From RGIG4708 sp045538875 (lineage in GTDB: Bacteria > Bacillota > Clostridia > UMGS1810), in NCBI GenBank assembly GCA_045538875.1, contig JAZQEG010000020.1, positions 1-41,468 of the forward strand: 41,468 nucleotides of DNA, given 5' to 3'. The notes beneath the pieces were generated by a model. The model ran no database searches. It worked only from the letters and a program-made list of their open reading frames with translations, and had not been told where the DNA came from. Shown one piece after another: positions 32,613 through 41,468 of the stretch. Positions within the stretch are counted from its first letter, which is position 1. Every line of letters starts with the position of its first letter. The translations under genes were made by a program, and so were the position numbers.

Positions 32613-33179
32613 TTATTTAAGCCTTGTGAGATAGTAATTTCGTGTGTCAATGGTGTTGGTATGTAACAATGCACCCTTTAAAAGCACCGACTTGATTGTG
32701 TGGTCAATCTGAACAATAAGTGCTTTGTCCAAACTTTCGCGGGCTAATGCTCTTATGCAGTCAACCCCGTCATAGTGCCTGTTTTTTTCGATGCCGTCGG
32801 CTATATAAATAATTTGTGTAAGCAGGCTCATATTTGGCTTGCCCACAGTGTGATAGTATATGGCATCGTAAATATCCGCATCATCAACTCCGTACTCGTG
32901 CCGTGCAATTTCGGCACCGAGCGGGCCATGAATGAGCCCTGTTGCACTTTTCATAACATCATCGAGAGGGATATGATATTTTTTGCACAGAGCAAACATA
33001 TCATCTGCCGAATAGTTTTTGGCACAATCGTGTAAAAGACCTGCAATTGCTGCCTTTTGTTCATCAGCTCCGTAAAGCTTTGCAAGCTCAACAGCACATT
33101 CCATAACGCCTATGGAGTGAACAAATCTTTTTTCCAAAAGATTGGATTTGAGTTTTGCTGTCATTTGTTGAATGGTCAT
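32613..33179 (-). CDS. yqeK: HD-domain Ap4A hydrolase YqeK
   Basis: The 188-aa HD-superfamily phosphohydrolase hydrolyses bis(5'-nucleosyl) tetraphosphates symmetrically. Metal ligands are visible at His21 (RFVHSIGV), His50-Asp51 (LLHDCAKN), the HGPLGAEIARHEYG segment and IIYIADGIEKNR. Its ATG overlaps the nadD stop by one base, so translation is coupled. The yqeK-nadD pair is conserved across Firmicutes. Confidence 0.93.
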   Translation of the reverse strand: MTIQQMTAKLKSNLLEKRFVHSIGVMECAVELAKLYGADEQKAAIAGLLHDCAKNYSADDMFALCKKYHIPLDDVMKSATGLIHGPLGAEIARHEYGVDDADIYDAIYYHTVGKPNMSLLTQIIYIADGIEKNRHYDGVDCIRALARESLDKALIVQIDHTIKSVLLKGALLHTNTIDTRNYYLTRLK

Positions 33180-33790
33180 TATTTATTACTCCCGAGATAT
33201 AATTTGTTGGTTAAAATATATTGTTTTACTTTTTTGCCTGTAAGGCTTTCAAATTGCTCACCATTTTGTATCTTATCCCTAATTTGAGATGATGACACAT
33301 CAACGGGAGGCATATCCACCTTTGTTACTTTTCCGCCTAAATTTAATATATATTCAATGTTTTTGTCAATGCTGTAATTTTGCTTAAAATTGCGGTTGAT
33401 TACAACAAACTCATTTTCCGTAATTAAGCTTTGTGCATCCATCCACTTGTCAATGTAATCAAGCGAATCGGCGCCTACTATAAAGCAAAATGTATGCTGC
33501 TTATTTTGCTCTCTAAAATGGCGCATTGTGTCTACAGTGTAGCAAGGGCCTGATTTTGAAATTTCGTAATCGGAAACTTCAAAATTTTTGTTGCCCTCCG
33601 TTGCAAGCAGCAGCATATTGTAGCGATGATGTGCATCTTCAATTGCCATATTGGTTTTGTGAGGCGGATTGCCGTTTGGTACAAAAACAATTTTGTTTAC
33701 ATTTGTATTTTGTAAAATATAATTTGCCATTTTTATGTGCCCTGTATGAACAGGGTTAAAAGTACCGCCAAAAATGCCGATTTTTGCCAA
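33179..33790 (-). CDS. nadD: Nicotinate-nucleotide adenylyltransferase
   Basis: The 203-aa nucleotidyltransferase converts nicotinate mononucleotide to deamido-NAD. It shows GIFGGTFNPVHTGH (residues 5-18, phosphate-binding HxGH), VPNGNPPHK, FIVGADSLDYIDKW and the C-terminal ISSSQIR-type motif (VSSSQIRDKI). It lies 13 bp after yhbY and is coupled to yqeK. Confidence 0.95.
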   Translation of the reverse strand: MAKIGIFGGTFNPVHTGHIKMANYILQNTNVNKIVFVPNGNPPHKTNMAIEDAHHRYNMLLLATEGNKNFEVSDYEISKSGPCYTVDTMRHFREQNKQHTFCFIVGADSLDYIDKWMDAQSLITENEFVVINRNFKQNYSIDKNIEYILNLGGKVTKVDMPPVDVSSSQIRDKIQNGEQFESLTGKKVKQYILTNKLYLGSNK

Positions 33791-33802
33791 TTATATCATT
33801 CC

Positions 33803-34261
33803 TTATTTTGATTTGTGCGATTGCTTGCGCCCAAAGCCTCCACGATTGCCGCGTATATCAGATTTTGTGTTGGCAAAAGATTTTGCCCTTGCATTTTTCT
33901 TGCCAATCGGTTTTGTAGTTTTGGCAGTTTTTGATGCCTTTTTGTCTTGCTCCTCAATTACACAAAGCTTGTTTAAATCTATTTGCTTGTGCTCTTTGGA
34001 TTGGCGGTATATAATAACACGCCTGCCTATTGCGGCAACAGGCTCACAATCAGGAATAAGCTCAGTTATTTGGTTAAGCACTGCTTTTGCATCAACCAGA
34101 GTATTTTCGAGGCAGTGGATTTTGACAAGCTCATTTGCCTCAAGAAGTTGATTAATCTGCATTACAACATTATGTGTAATTCCACCCTTGCCAATTTGCA
34201 TAAGGGTATTTTTTGTAGATGCAAGTCCGCGTAAAAAAGCTCTCTGTTTACTTGTAAGCAT
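33803..34261 (-). CDS. yhbY: YhbY-family RNA-binding protein (CRM domain) with basic C-terminal extension
   Basis: The 152-aa protein's first ~95 residues are the CRS1/YhbY RNA-binding domain (MLTSKQRAFLRGLA, IGKGGITHNVV, and the RRVIIYRQS strand), associated with large-subunit assembly. The family is usually about 97 aa. Here a Lys/Arg/Gly-rich, probably disordered tail of about 50 residues is added (GNRGGFGRKQSHKSK end). The ATG at 34261 with AAGGA upstream is preferred to an in-frame TTG at 34282. It is the first gene of the six-gene operon ending at leuS. Confidence 0.88.
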   Translation of the reverse strand: MLTSKQRAFLRGLASTKNTLMQIGKGGITHNVVMQINQLLEANELVKIHCLENTLVDAKAVLNQITELIPDCEPVAAIGRRVIIYRQSKEHKQIDLNKLCVIEEQDKKASKTAKTTKPIGKKNARAKSFANTKSDIRGNRGGFGRKQSHKSK

Positions 34262-34304
34262 ACAATGTTTCCTTTCAAACAATTAACCTATTTTCCATCT
34301 TATA

Positions 34305-34346
34305 ATTATACAAAAATAACTGCCATTTGTCAATGGCAGTTATTTT
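34305..34346 (-). promoter_or_regulatory. Consensus promoter of the yhbY-leuS operon with -35 in a palindrome loop
   Basis: Minus-strand TTGACA (34328-34333), 17-bp spacer, TATAAT (34305-34310), both perfect. A 15-bp perfect inverted repeat AAAATAACTGCCATT (34313-34327) / complement (34332-34346) is centred on the -35, whose TGAC lies in the 4-nt loop. It could be an operator or a second terminator for the upstream gene. Confidence 0.75.
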
Positions 34347-34438
34347 AAATTTGGTTGTAAAACTATATTAAACCACAGCCATAATTTATGCTTTGTAAAT
34401 ACAAATTTGTAAAAACATAATTTATGGTATTTGCTATT

Positions 34439-34468
34439 AAAAAGACGAGGCTCACAAAAGCCCCGCCT
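34439..34468 (-). terminator. Terminator of the 34.5-kb secreted-protein gene
   Basis: On the minus strand a 9-bp stem GGCGGGGCT / AGCCTCGTC (two G-U pairs; 34459-34467 and 34444-34452) is followed by TTTTT. Confidence 0.75.
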
Positions 34469-34502
34469 TTTTTGCATCGGATGTAATGTTAATATCTACA
34501 GG

Positions 34503-35087
34503 TTAACTGTCTGCTCCAACAGTAAATTGTTTTGATTTGTTTGCTATTGTGGCAGTAAGTGTAACATTGCCGTTAAAGCCATTAGCAACTGTTACAGCAC
34601 CATCCCCTGCTATTGTAACTTCATTTGCATCTTTGCATTTAACACCCTCGTGAAGAAGGCGCACACTTTGCGATTGTATATTATATTCGTAAAGCGTGCC
34701 GCTGGAGTCGCCAAGGTTATTACGGCCTATAATAAACCTGTTGCCATCGGCAGAAAAAAGCTGCTTTGAAACATAAGGAGTAATTGCACAGTCACCGCTG
34801 TTTGAACTGCCATCGTCAAAATTTTCAAAGTTTACAAACCAATACGGGCGAAGTATCTCACCGCCTGTTTTTAGGTTGCTCTCTACATATGTTGCAGGAA
34901 GGCTGTAACTTGTGCCTCCAACCTCACCTACAAAGGTCCATGTGTCAGGAACAGTTGTGTACTCTGTACTGGTTGAGGTTGTATTATTAGCTTGTCCTTG
35001 TGGTGATGCAAAAGTACAAACCGTTGAATTAACCAGAATACACAATGCTGCAACAAATGCAACTATTGTTTTTTTGCTTAAAATCAT
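34503..35087 (-). CDS. Short secreted protein, apparent fusion relic (propeller-like start + half Ig module)
   Basis: The 194-aa protein has a Sec signal peptide (1-27). Residues ~45-150 (YVSKQLFSADGNRFIIG, SGTLYEYNIQSQSVRLL) look like the first blade of a beta-propeller such as oligogalacturonate-lyase-type proteins. At about residue 153 it switches to EVTIAGDGAVTVANGFNGNV... TATIANKSKQFTV, the second half of the Ig-like module found in the giant protein at 35417-41468. The first Ig strands are missing. An internal deletion joining two genes is the simplest explanation. It may still be expressed: ribosome site AGGTGAG, intact frame, terminator present. Confidence 0.65.
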   Translation of the reverse strand: MILSKKTIVAFVAALCILVNSTVCTFASPQGQANNTTSTSTEYTTVPDTWTFVGEVGGTSYSLPATYVESNLKTGGEILRPYWFVNFENFDDGSSNSGDCAITPYVSKQLFSADGNRFIIGRNNLGDSSGTLYEYNIQSQSVRLLHEGVKCKDANEVTIAGDGAVTVANGFNGNVTLTATIANKSKQFTVGADS

Positions 35088-35360
35088 AACATCTCACCTT
35101 TTTTTAAATGATTTGAATATAATTGCTTTGTTTAGTAATTATACACTATTTATTACAATTTGAAAGTAAAATTTTGTCGACTCAAAAAATTTTTTATATT
35201 TAAATTCATTGACCTGAAAGACTTGTATTTTTGAGAGGATTTTGGTGCTCAGGACGAAGGAAGTCTTGGCGACTTTCAAAAATAGCAAACCAAAAAATGC
35301 CAAAAATCACTGACTTTCTGGCGGGTTCGGATAGTACCTTAGTGGCTATTTTCGGATATA
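35088..35360. other. Intergenic region with a GC-richer structured island
   Basis: 35088-35210 is AT-rich, with a possible minus-strand -10 TATAAT (35138-35143) but no good -35. 35214-35355 is distinctly less AT-rich and non-coding. Arms AAAATAGC (35279-35286) and GCTATTTT (35345-35352) can pair around it. It could be a small mobile remnant or an RNA; no family is recognised. Confidence 0.3.
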
Positions 35361-35391
35361 AAAAAACCAAGGCCCATAAATTGAGCCTTGG
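35361..35391 (-). terminator. Terminator of the giant secreted protein gene
   Basis: On the minus strand CCAAGGC (35385-35391) / GCCTTGG (35367-35373), 11-nt loop, followed by seven T residues. Confidence 0.85.
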
Positions 35392-35416
35392 CTAAAAAGT
35401 AAAATATTAAATTAAT

Positions 35417-38400
35417 TTAGTTGAGAGGTTTGAGTGTGTCTGCATCCCACACAAACAGCTTGATTGTATCGCCTGACCATGGGTCAAATGCTTTGCCAGT
35501 TACATCGGTAGTAATTGTTTGTGTGAGGTTACCCTCTGTAAATTGTACTGTCTCCGAAGCAACAACGCACTTAAGGTCAAGCTCACCCTTATATTTTGCA
35601 TCATATATTGCAAGGAATACCTGAACAGTACAAGGTTGTGTTACAGTAACTTGCTTTTTAACAGAAAGCCTGCCTTCGCCGTCGTTTGTAATATCGTAAA
35701 GAGTTACAGGAACATCATTAGCCTCACCGATGTATTTTTGTTTTGGATTGCCGTATTCATCAGCGGCAGATGCCGAATATACCTTTACTGATGAAACAAC
35801 CTTCATAGCATCCAAAGAAATTTCACCGCCCTCATTTGACGAATTTGCATCAAAAATTGCATCGGTTATATGGAAACGGCGTGTTTTCCACATTCCATCG
35901 TTTTTGCCTTTTTTAGTGTCTTCAGTAGCGCCTACAAATTTAATTGTTTTATCAGCAGTAGTAGTACTGCCAACACCAAAATATCTTATTGTGATATCGT
36001 TTGTAAAGTCATCAAGGAATTCAACCTCAACCCATATATCAGTATAGTCTGCATTAAAGGCATTTCCTGTATCTATACGAAGTCTTCCGACACCCAAGTT
36101 GCCGCTGCCTGCGCCGTCACGGTCAAACTGTACAGTTGTTGCAGCCACCTTTGTTTGTGATTCCCCTGTGGTTTCATTTATGCCTGTTTGATAAGTGAGA
36201 TTGTAAGCATTGTCGCCCTCACTTGCTCTGAAGGATCTCCATACCGAACCATCAGCATCATAATAGAAAGGATTGTTTATGTTGAAGCCTTGTACATCAC
36301 CGCTAAAATTATTACCAGCAAAGCTGATACCATCTGCACCGCCTACTACACTATGTGCTTCGATACCCGGTGTAATAGACACATATACTGGTGCAATACC
36401 TGCTTTAACTGTAAAATCTTTAGTTTTTCCATTTATTGTAGCAGTAAGGGTAACATCGCCGTTAAAGCCATTTGCAACTGTTACACTGCCGTCAGCCGCA
36501 ATTGTAACTTCAGAAGCAGATGAACCCCATGTAATTGCTACACCAGGTGTGATACTATTGTTGTTTGTTACTGTTGGAAGTTTGTCACCTGTAACAACAG
36601 TGTCGGGTGCATCCAATGTTTCAAGGTTGAGCAATTCAAGGTCAACAGACTGCGCCTCGTCGGCAGACATTGTATAAACCTTTGTATCATCAAGGTAATA
36701 CGAATTACCCACTGTACCTGCATAAGATTGATAGTATGTAATATAGTGATTAATACCACTTACATAAAAGTTAGTAGTGTCTATTCTTGTGCTCATGTCA
36801 ATATCGTAAATGGTATCTGTACCTGATAAATAAGAAAGCTTTTGGCCATCTATATATATTGCGTATGTACTATTTTTTGCATTAATTACAACATGAACAT
36901 CTACCCATTTATCCTGATATTTATCTGGTTGTATATTATTGGCAGTATAAGTGGGCCCAGCTGCAACAAGAACTTGTATAGCATTATTTTCGCAATTATC
37001 TATAAGCAGTTCAAACAATGTATCTTTTGCATCATTACCCGTGGGATTAAAGCCGCCATCAGTACCCCACCTGGTGCGATATATATTTAACCCTAATCTC
37101 ATTCTGTTATATGAATATTTGATTTTTGTTGAATAAATTATATAATCAGAGTCACAATTTTTTGCGGCATCCTCCCCAATTGTTCTGGTTATGGAATACA
37201 CTCCGCTTTTTTCCTCTTTATATTCCATTTTGAGGACACCGTCTGATTGGTTGCCATCGAGATTTGAGGCAATATATGCATTTCTGCCTGTGTTTTCATA
37301 AGTACCAGAATAAGTAAATCCATCTGGTGCCAATGTACGAAGCTCTTTGCTTGCCTCAGGACTTGTATCAGATGTGAGATATGTATCGCTGTAATTGTAG
37401 TTCTCTTTAAACACCTGTGTGGCATTTTTATTGATTGCAGATACAAATGCGTTTGTTTCACCTGCTTTAACCACAAATTGTTTTGTGGCTCCCCCTATTG
37501 TAGCGGTAAGAGTAACATCGCCATAAAATCCATTTGCAACTGTGATGGTGCCATCAGCGGCAATTGTAACCTCAGGCGCAGATGAACTCCATGTAATTGG
37601 TGTGTTTGGTACAATACTATTTGCTATTGTTGTTGTTACAGGAAGTTTGCTGTCTGTATAAACAGTATCAGCTATATCCACCATTTCAACATCGGCAAGT
37701 TTTGCCTCGGCGGCAGTCATTGTATAAACTCTGGTGTCGTTAAGGCAGAACGATTTGCCAACTGTGCCCGGAGTTGTATTGTGATATATTTCGTAGCTGT
37801 AAATACCGCTTGCGTAATATCCTGATTGTATTTTGCCGCTAATATCCAAATCGTAGGTACTATCTGTACCTGTTGCACCTGTTACAAAAGAATGTTTGCG
37901 GCCGTCTATATACAATGACAATGTGCTTGTTTTTGCATTAATTACAACATGAACATCAATCCATCTGTCCTGATATTTGGATGCCTTTGCATTGCTGCCA
38001 TCATATTGGCAATATTTACTGTAAGTATTTTCTCTTATTGCATTATTTCCCGCATTGTCTATAAACAAACTAAGTATTGTAGTCTGTGCATCTGTACCAC
38101 CAGGGTTAAAGCTGCCATCAGCAGCCAGCTTGGTACGATTTGCTTTTAAATTTAAGTATACTCTGTTATCAGAATATTTCATTTTTGTTGAAAAAACTAT
38201 ATAATCAGAGTCACAATTAGCTGCCTCAGGTGTTGTTCGGATTATTGAATACGCAGCAGTATTTTGCTGTTTGTATTCCAGCTTGAGAATACCATCTAAC
38301 AAATTGCCATCGGGATTTGATACAATATATGCATTTTTACCTGTTGTGTCATAGCTTGCATTATTAGTTGAAAAACCTTGAGGTGCTGATGTACGAAACT

Positions 38401-41400
38401 CTTTGCTTGCCTCAGGGCTGGCATCAGATGTAAGATATGTGTCGCTATAGTTGTAGCTCTCTTTAAACACCTGTGTGGCATATTTGTTGATTGCATTTGA
38501 AGCTGCGTTTGTTTCGCCTGCCTTAACCGCAAATTGTTTCGATGCTCCGCCTATTTTAGCAGTAAGAATAACATCTCCATAAAAGCCTGCGGCAACTGTT
38601 ACAGTACCATCCTCGGCAATTGTAACCTCAGGCACAGATGAGCTCCATTCAATTGCTGTACCGGGTGCAATACTTATCGCATCTGTTTGTACAGGAAGCT
38701 TGCTGTCGCAAATAGCAGTATCGGCTATATCAAGCGCATCGAGTTGGATATCATATACCTCATCGGCAGTCATTGTATAAATTTTTGTATCGTCAAGGTA
38801 ATATGATTTGCCAACTGTGCCCGGAGTTGTATTGTGATATATTTCGTAGCTGTAAATACCGCTTGCGTAATATCCGGATTGCAGCTTGCCGCTAATATCC
38901 AAATCGTAGGTACTATCTGTACCTGTTGCACCTGTTACAAAAGAATGTTTGCGGCCGTCTATATACAATGACAATGTGCTTGTTTTTGCATTAATTACAA
39001 CATGAATATCAATCCATCTGTCCTGATATTCAGATGCCTTTGCATTGCTGCCTTCATACTGGCAATATTTACTGTAAGTATTTTCTCTTATTGCATTATT
39101 TCCGGCATTGTCTATAAACAAACTAAATATTGTAGTCTGTGCATCTGTACCACCAGGGTTAAAGCTGCCATCATCAGCCAGCTTGGTACGATTTGCTTTT
39201 AAATTTAAGTATACTCTGTTATCAGAATATTTCATTTTTGTTGAAAAAACTATATAATCAGAGTCACAGTTAGCTGCCTCAGGTGTTGTTCGGATTATTG
39301 AATACGCAGCAGTATTTTGCTGTTTGTATTCCAATTTGAGAACACCGTCTGACAAATTGCCATCGGGATTTGAGGCAATATATGCATTTTTACCTGTTGC
39401 GTCATAGGTTGCATTATTAGTTGAAAATCCCTGGGGTGCTGATGTACGAAGCTCTTTGGATACTTCGGGGTAATCGTGGGATGTCAGATATGTATCGCTG
39501 TAATTGTAGTTTTCTTTAAACACCTGTGTGGCATTTTTATTGATAAAAGCTACAAATTCGTTTGTTTCGCCTGCTTTAACTGTAAAATATTTTTCACTGT
39601 TTGCTATTTTAGCGGTAAGTACTGCAGTGCCATAAAAGTCATTGTCAACTGTTACATTGTTGTTTCCGTCAATTTTAACCTCAGGTGCAGACGAACTCCA
39701 TGTAATTGCTGTACCAGGTACAATACTGTTTGTTATAGTTGTTTTTGAAGGGAGTTTTGTGTCAGTAATAACAGTATCAAGTATATCAAACATTTCGTAG
39801 TCAACAGCCTTTGCCTGCTCAGTACTTAATGCATAAATTTTTGTGTCGTTAAAATAATAATCAGTATTATTTGTACTTACAGTGTTTTGATAATTTATAG
39901 TGTAGCTGTTAATACCTGTCAGGGTATATCCTGATTGGATTTTGCCGCTAAAGTCCAAATCAAAATTATAATCCGTAGCTCCGTTACTTGTTACAAAAGG
40001 ATGCTTATTGCCATCTATATACAATGCCAGTGTGTTATTTGTTGCATTAATTACAAACTGAACATCTACCCATTTGTCCTGATATTTTTGTGCTTGTAAA
40101 TTACTGCCCTCAAATTGATAATAATAATTGTTGTTACCAATTGCACTTTCTCTGATTGCTTTGTTGTCAGCGTCTATAAACAAATCAACTATTTTACTGG
40201 TTTCTTTGCTGGTGCCCGCTGCATTTTTTTGCTGTCCTCTTAAGATTAAATGCATTCTACCGGTTGAATATTTAACTTTTGTTGAAAAAACTATATAATC
40301 AGAGTTACAGTTATAAGCCTCTTGTGTTGTTCTCACAAGTGTTGCCAACGGCTTTTGAGAATTATCAGAAATCGACATTTTGAGAACACCGTCTGATACA
40401 TCAGTGCTATCGGGATTTGAAACGATATGTGCATCTGTGCCTGATGTGTCACCATTTGCAGCATAAGTAAAGCCACCTGGGCTTGATGTACTAAATGCTG
40501 TGCCCGATGTACGATAATCGTCGTAATCGTAATCCTCAGCAAAAACCAAGTCGGCATTTTTGTTGATTGCATCTGCAAATGGGTTTGACGCCACAGCATC
40601 ACTGCTTACCGACACCGAAAAGTCGCTTACATAAAGCTCCTCACCGTTTATTTTAAAATCAGCTTTTCCATCCAAAAGATTTGTGCCGCTGTTTGAATTA
40701 CTTGCAGTGCAGTTGTTTAATTTTAATGTGGCAGTTTTCCATTTACCTGTGTTTGTTCTCTTAACAACAACATTGCTGATACCCTGAGCAGAGGTATAAC
40801 TAACAACTATATTGCTGCTTCCATTGTCAAAGTATGTAAAGGCAACATCAATAGGATTAGCGCCCTCATTTATATTTGGAGTTTCTACTGCAAAATATAT
40901 ATTTCCGCCTGACTCTTGATTTTGGTTTTGAATATATTTAGTGCTGTACCAGGCAGTTTTTGTATTGCCATCACTATCGGTTTTGTCTATATATGTCCAG
41001 CAACCGTCGTTGCCTTTAATTCCAACATAGCTGTAGCCATTGTTTTTTGCATAATCTATTGTTTGCTGCTCAATGCCAGCCTCAAGCAAATACGCCTCGC
41101 TAAATGCATTTACATCAAACATATTGTTTGCATTTTGGTATTTTGAGCTGTGATAGGCAGATATGCCTTTTTTAAAATCAGTATTGCGCTGTGCTTTTAC
41201 AAAATAGTAATTATCAAGCGCAAGGTCTGATGCATAGTTACCTCCGCTATAAAGCTGTATGTCAACAGATTTTATGCTTGTTGACTCGCCTTTGGTTGTA
41301 AAATACATATCGGTGCCATAGCCTGTAATGTTATTGAGGTTTACATATCCAAGGTCTACAGTTACTGTTTTTTGAGTGTTTGTGGAGGTTTTTGGAAGTA

Positions 41401-41468
41401 ATACCTCTTTGTCGGCAAATGCATGGTGATATGTATTGTCCAAAACACCGCCCGTATATACAAGGCTT
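35417..41468 (-). CDS. Giant modular secreted protein, C-terminal part (four concanavalin-like + Ig-like modules), N-terminus outside window
   Basis: At least 2016 residues are open to the right edge (in-frame SLVYTGGV precedes the first possible TTG start at 41443), so the start and any signal peptide or catalytic domain are missing. An N-terminal sugar-binding-like domain (about 41460-40600) is followed by four repeats starting INKNA/YA at 40567, 39544, 38491 and 37435. Each is ~290 aa of concanavalin-A/LamG-like sandwich (YKQQNTAAYSIIRTT, WVDVHVVINAK, LYIDG) plus an Ig-like module (ITWSSSAPEVTIAADGTI). A second carbohydrate-binding-like domain ends the protein, with no SLH or sortase anchor. 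A polysaccharide-binding or degrading role is inferred. Repeats 2 and 3 are nearly identical in DNA. Confidence 0.8.
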   Translation of the reverse strand, partial: SLVYTGGVLDNTYHHAFADKEVLLPKTSTNTQKTVTVDLGYVNLNNITGYGTDMYFTTKGESTSIKSVDIQLYSGGNYASDLALDNYYFVKAQRNTDFKKGISAYHSSKYQNANNMFDVNAFSEAYLLEAGIEQQTIDYAKNNGYSYVGIKGNDGCWTYIDKTDSDGNTKTAWYSTKYIQNQNQESGGNIYFAVETPNINEGANPIDVAFTYFDNGSSNIVVSYTSAQGISNVVVKRTNTGKWKTATLKLNNCTASNSNSGTNLLDGKADFKINGEELYVSDFSVSVSSDAVASNPFADAINKNADLVFAEDYDYDDYRTSGTAFSTSSPGGFTYAANGDTSGTDAHIVSNPDSTDVSDGVLKMSISDNSQKPLATLVRTTQEAYNCNSDYIVFSTKVKYSTGRMHLILRGQQKNAAGTSKETSKIVDLFIDADNKAIRESAIGNNNYYYQFEGSNLQAQKYQDKWVDVQFVINATNNTLALYIDGNKHPFVTSNGATDYNFDLDFSGKIQSGYTLTGINSYTINYQNTVSTNNTDYYFNDTKIYALSTEQAKAVDYEMFDILDTVITDTKLPSKTTITNSIVPGTAITWSSSAPEVKIDGNNNVTVDNDFYGTAVLTAKIANSEKYFTVKAGETNEFVAFINKNATQVFKENYNYSDTYLTSHDYPEVSKELRTSAPQGFSTNNATYDATGKNAYIASNPDGNLSDGVLKLEYKQQNTAAYSIIRTTPEAANCDSDYIVFSTKMKYSDNRVYLNLKANRTKLADDGSFNPGGTDAQTTIFSLFIDNAGNNAIRENTYSKYCQYEGSNAKASEYQDRWIDIHVVINAKTSTLSLYIDGRKHSFVTGATGTDSTYDLDISGKLQSGYYASGIYSYEIYHNTTPGTVGKSYYLDDTKIYTMTADEVYDIQLDALDIADTAICDSKLPVQTDAISIAPGTAIEWSSSVPEVTIAEDGTVTVAAGFYGDVILTAKIGGASKQFAVKAGETNAASNAINKYATQVFKESYNYSDTYLTSDASPEASKEFRTSAPQGFSTNNASYDTTGKNAYIVSNPDGNLLDGILKLEYKQQNTAAYSIIRTTPEAANCDSDYIVFSTKMKYSDNRVYLNLKANRTKLAADGSFNPGGTDAQTTILSLFIDNAGNNAIRENTYSKYCQYDGSNAKASKYQDRWIDVHVVINAKTSTLSLYIDGRKHSFVTGATGTDSTYDLDISGKIQSGYYASGIYSYEIYHNTTPGTVGKSFCLNDTRVYTMTAAEAKLADVEMVDIADTVYTDSKLPVTTTIANSIVPNTPITWSSSAPEVTIAADGTITVANGFYGDVTLTATIGGATKQFVVKAGETNAFVSAINKNATQVFKENYNYSDTYLTSDTSPEASKELRTLAPDGFTYSGTYENTGRNAYIASNLDGNQSDGVLKMEYKEEKSGVYSITRTIGEDAAKNCDSDYIIYSTKIKYSYNRMRLGLNIYRTRWGTDGGFNPTGNDAKDTLFELLIDNCENNAIQVLVAAGPTYTANNIQPDKYQDKWVDVHVVINAKNSTYAIYIDGQKLSYLSGTDTIYDIDMSTRIDTTNFYVSGINHYITYYQSYAGTVGNSYYLDDTKVYTMSADEAQSVDLELLNLETLDAPDTVVTGDKLPTVTNNNSITPGVAITWGSSASEVTIAADGSVTVANGFNGDVTLTATINGKTKDFTVKAGIAPVYVSITPGIEAHSVVGGADGISFAGNNFSGDVQGFNINNPFYYDADGSVWRSFRASEGDNAYNLTYQTGINETTGESQTKVAATTVQFDRDGAGSGNLGVGRLRIDTGNAFNADYTDIWVEVEFLDDFTNDITIRYFGVGSTTTADKTIKFVGATEDTKKGKNDGMWKTRRFHITDAIFDANSSNEGGEISLDAMKVVSSVKVYSASAADEYGNPKQKYIGEANDVPVTLYDITNDGEGRLSVKKQVTVTQPCTVQVFLAIYDAKYKGELDLKCVVASETVQFTEGNLTQTITTDVTGKAFDPWSGDTIKLFVWDADTLKPLN
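37435..40567 (-). repeat. Tandem ~1.05-kb coding repeats in the giant protein
   Basis: Unit starts are spaced 1023, 1053 and 1056 bp (40567, 39544, 38491, 37435). The second and third units share long identical stretches, for example 38805-39160 with 37752-38107, indicating a recent duplication or gene conversion. Units 1 and 4 are clearly diverged. Confidence 0.85.

Noticed and set aside
37435..40567. CRISPR-like or satellite array
   Set aside because: The period is 1.05 kb, in frame and protein-coding; these are duplicated domains, not spacers.

Overview
The window looks like chromosome of an anaerobic, endospore-forming, low-GC member of the Clostridia. Support: SpoIVA, an oxygen-sensitive pyruvate formate-lyase with its activase, SLH-domain surface proteins, TTGACA-17-TATAAT promoters with strong AGGAGG ribosome sites, and the clostridial order yhbY-nadD-yqeK-LCP-rsfS-leuS. 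Large modular secreted proteins resembling plant-polysaccharide-degrading systems suggest a gut or rumen fibre degrader; that is inference. Most genes lie on the minus strand.

Layout. 1-190: promoter and leader of what is probably an rRNA operon reading off the left edge. 299-5374: a PBP5-family protein that has lost its catalytic residues, a small alarmone synthetase, PgeF, SpoIVA and HU. 5539-13235: the accessory core of the window, a peptide-maturation-like locus. In transcription order (right to left) it holds an unrecognised 338-aa protein, a PqqD-like protein, an S26-type signal peptidase and an ABC exporter. A separate perfect-consensus promoter then drives a secreted Ig-like protein and two paralogous 59/63-aa peptides with YxxP-type leaders, followed by a terminator. 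A third unit encodes an HPr-kinase-like P-loop protein and an SLH surface protein. A REP-associated tyrosine transposase (RAYT) with inverted 30-bp repeats and a truncated duplicate sits directly upstream of the first unit.

14371-20897: the main S-layer protein behind two promoters and a nested palindrome; a DUF2520 Rossmann protein behind a ~290-nt structured leader; MtaB; PflA. 21163-28286: PflB with a LysR-type operator, the LysR gene, a ClpE-like AAA+ ATPase, CoaX and a probable pantothenate ECF S component. 28458-34261: a six-gene housekeeping operon. 34503-41468: a short chimeric secreted protein, probably a deletion relic, and the C-terminal ~2016 residues of a giant secreted protein with four ~350-aa modules, two of them almost identical in DNA.

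Most notable: the 7.2-13.2 kb locus has RiPP-like parts (twin precursors, PqqD domain, HprK-like kinase, signal-peptidase-type protease, ABC exporter). It lacks the lasso cyclase and transglutaminase-type protease, radical-SAM, YcaO and LanM-type enzymes that would place it in a known class. No CRISPR array, tRNA or complete rRNA gene was seen.
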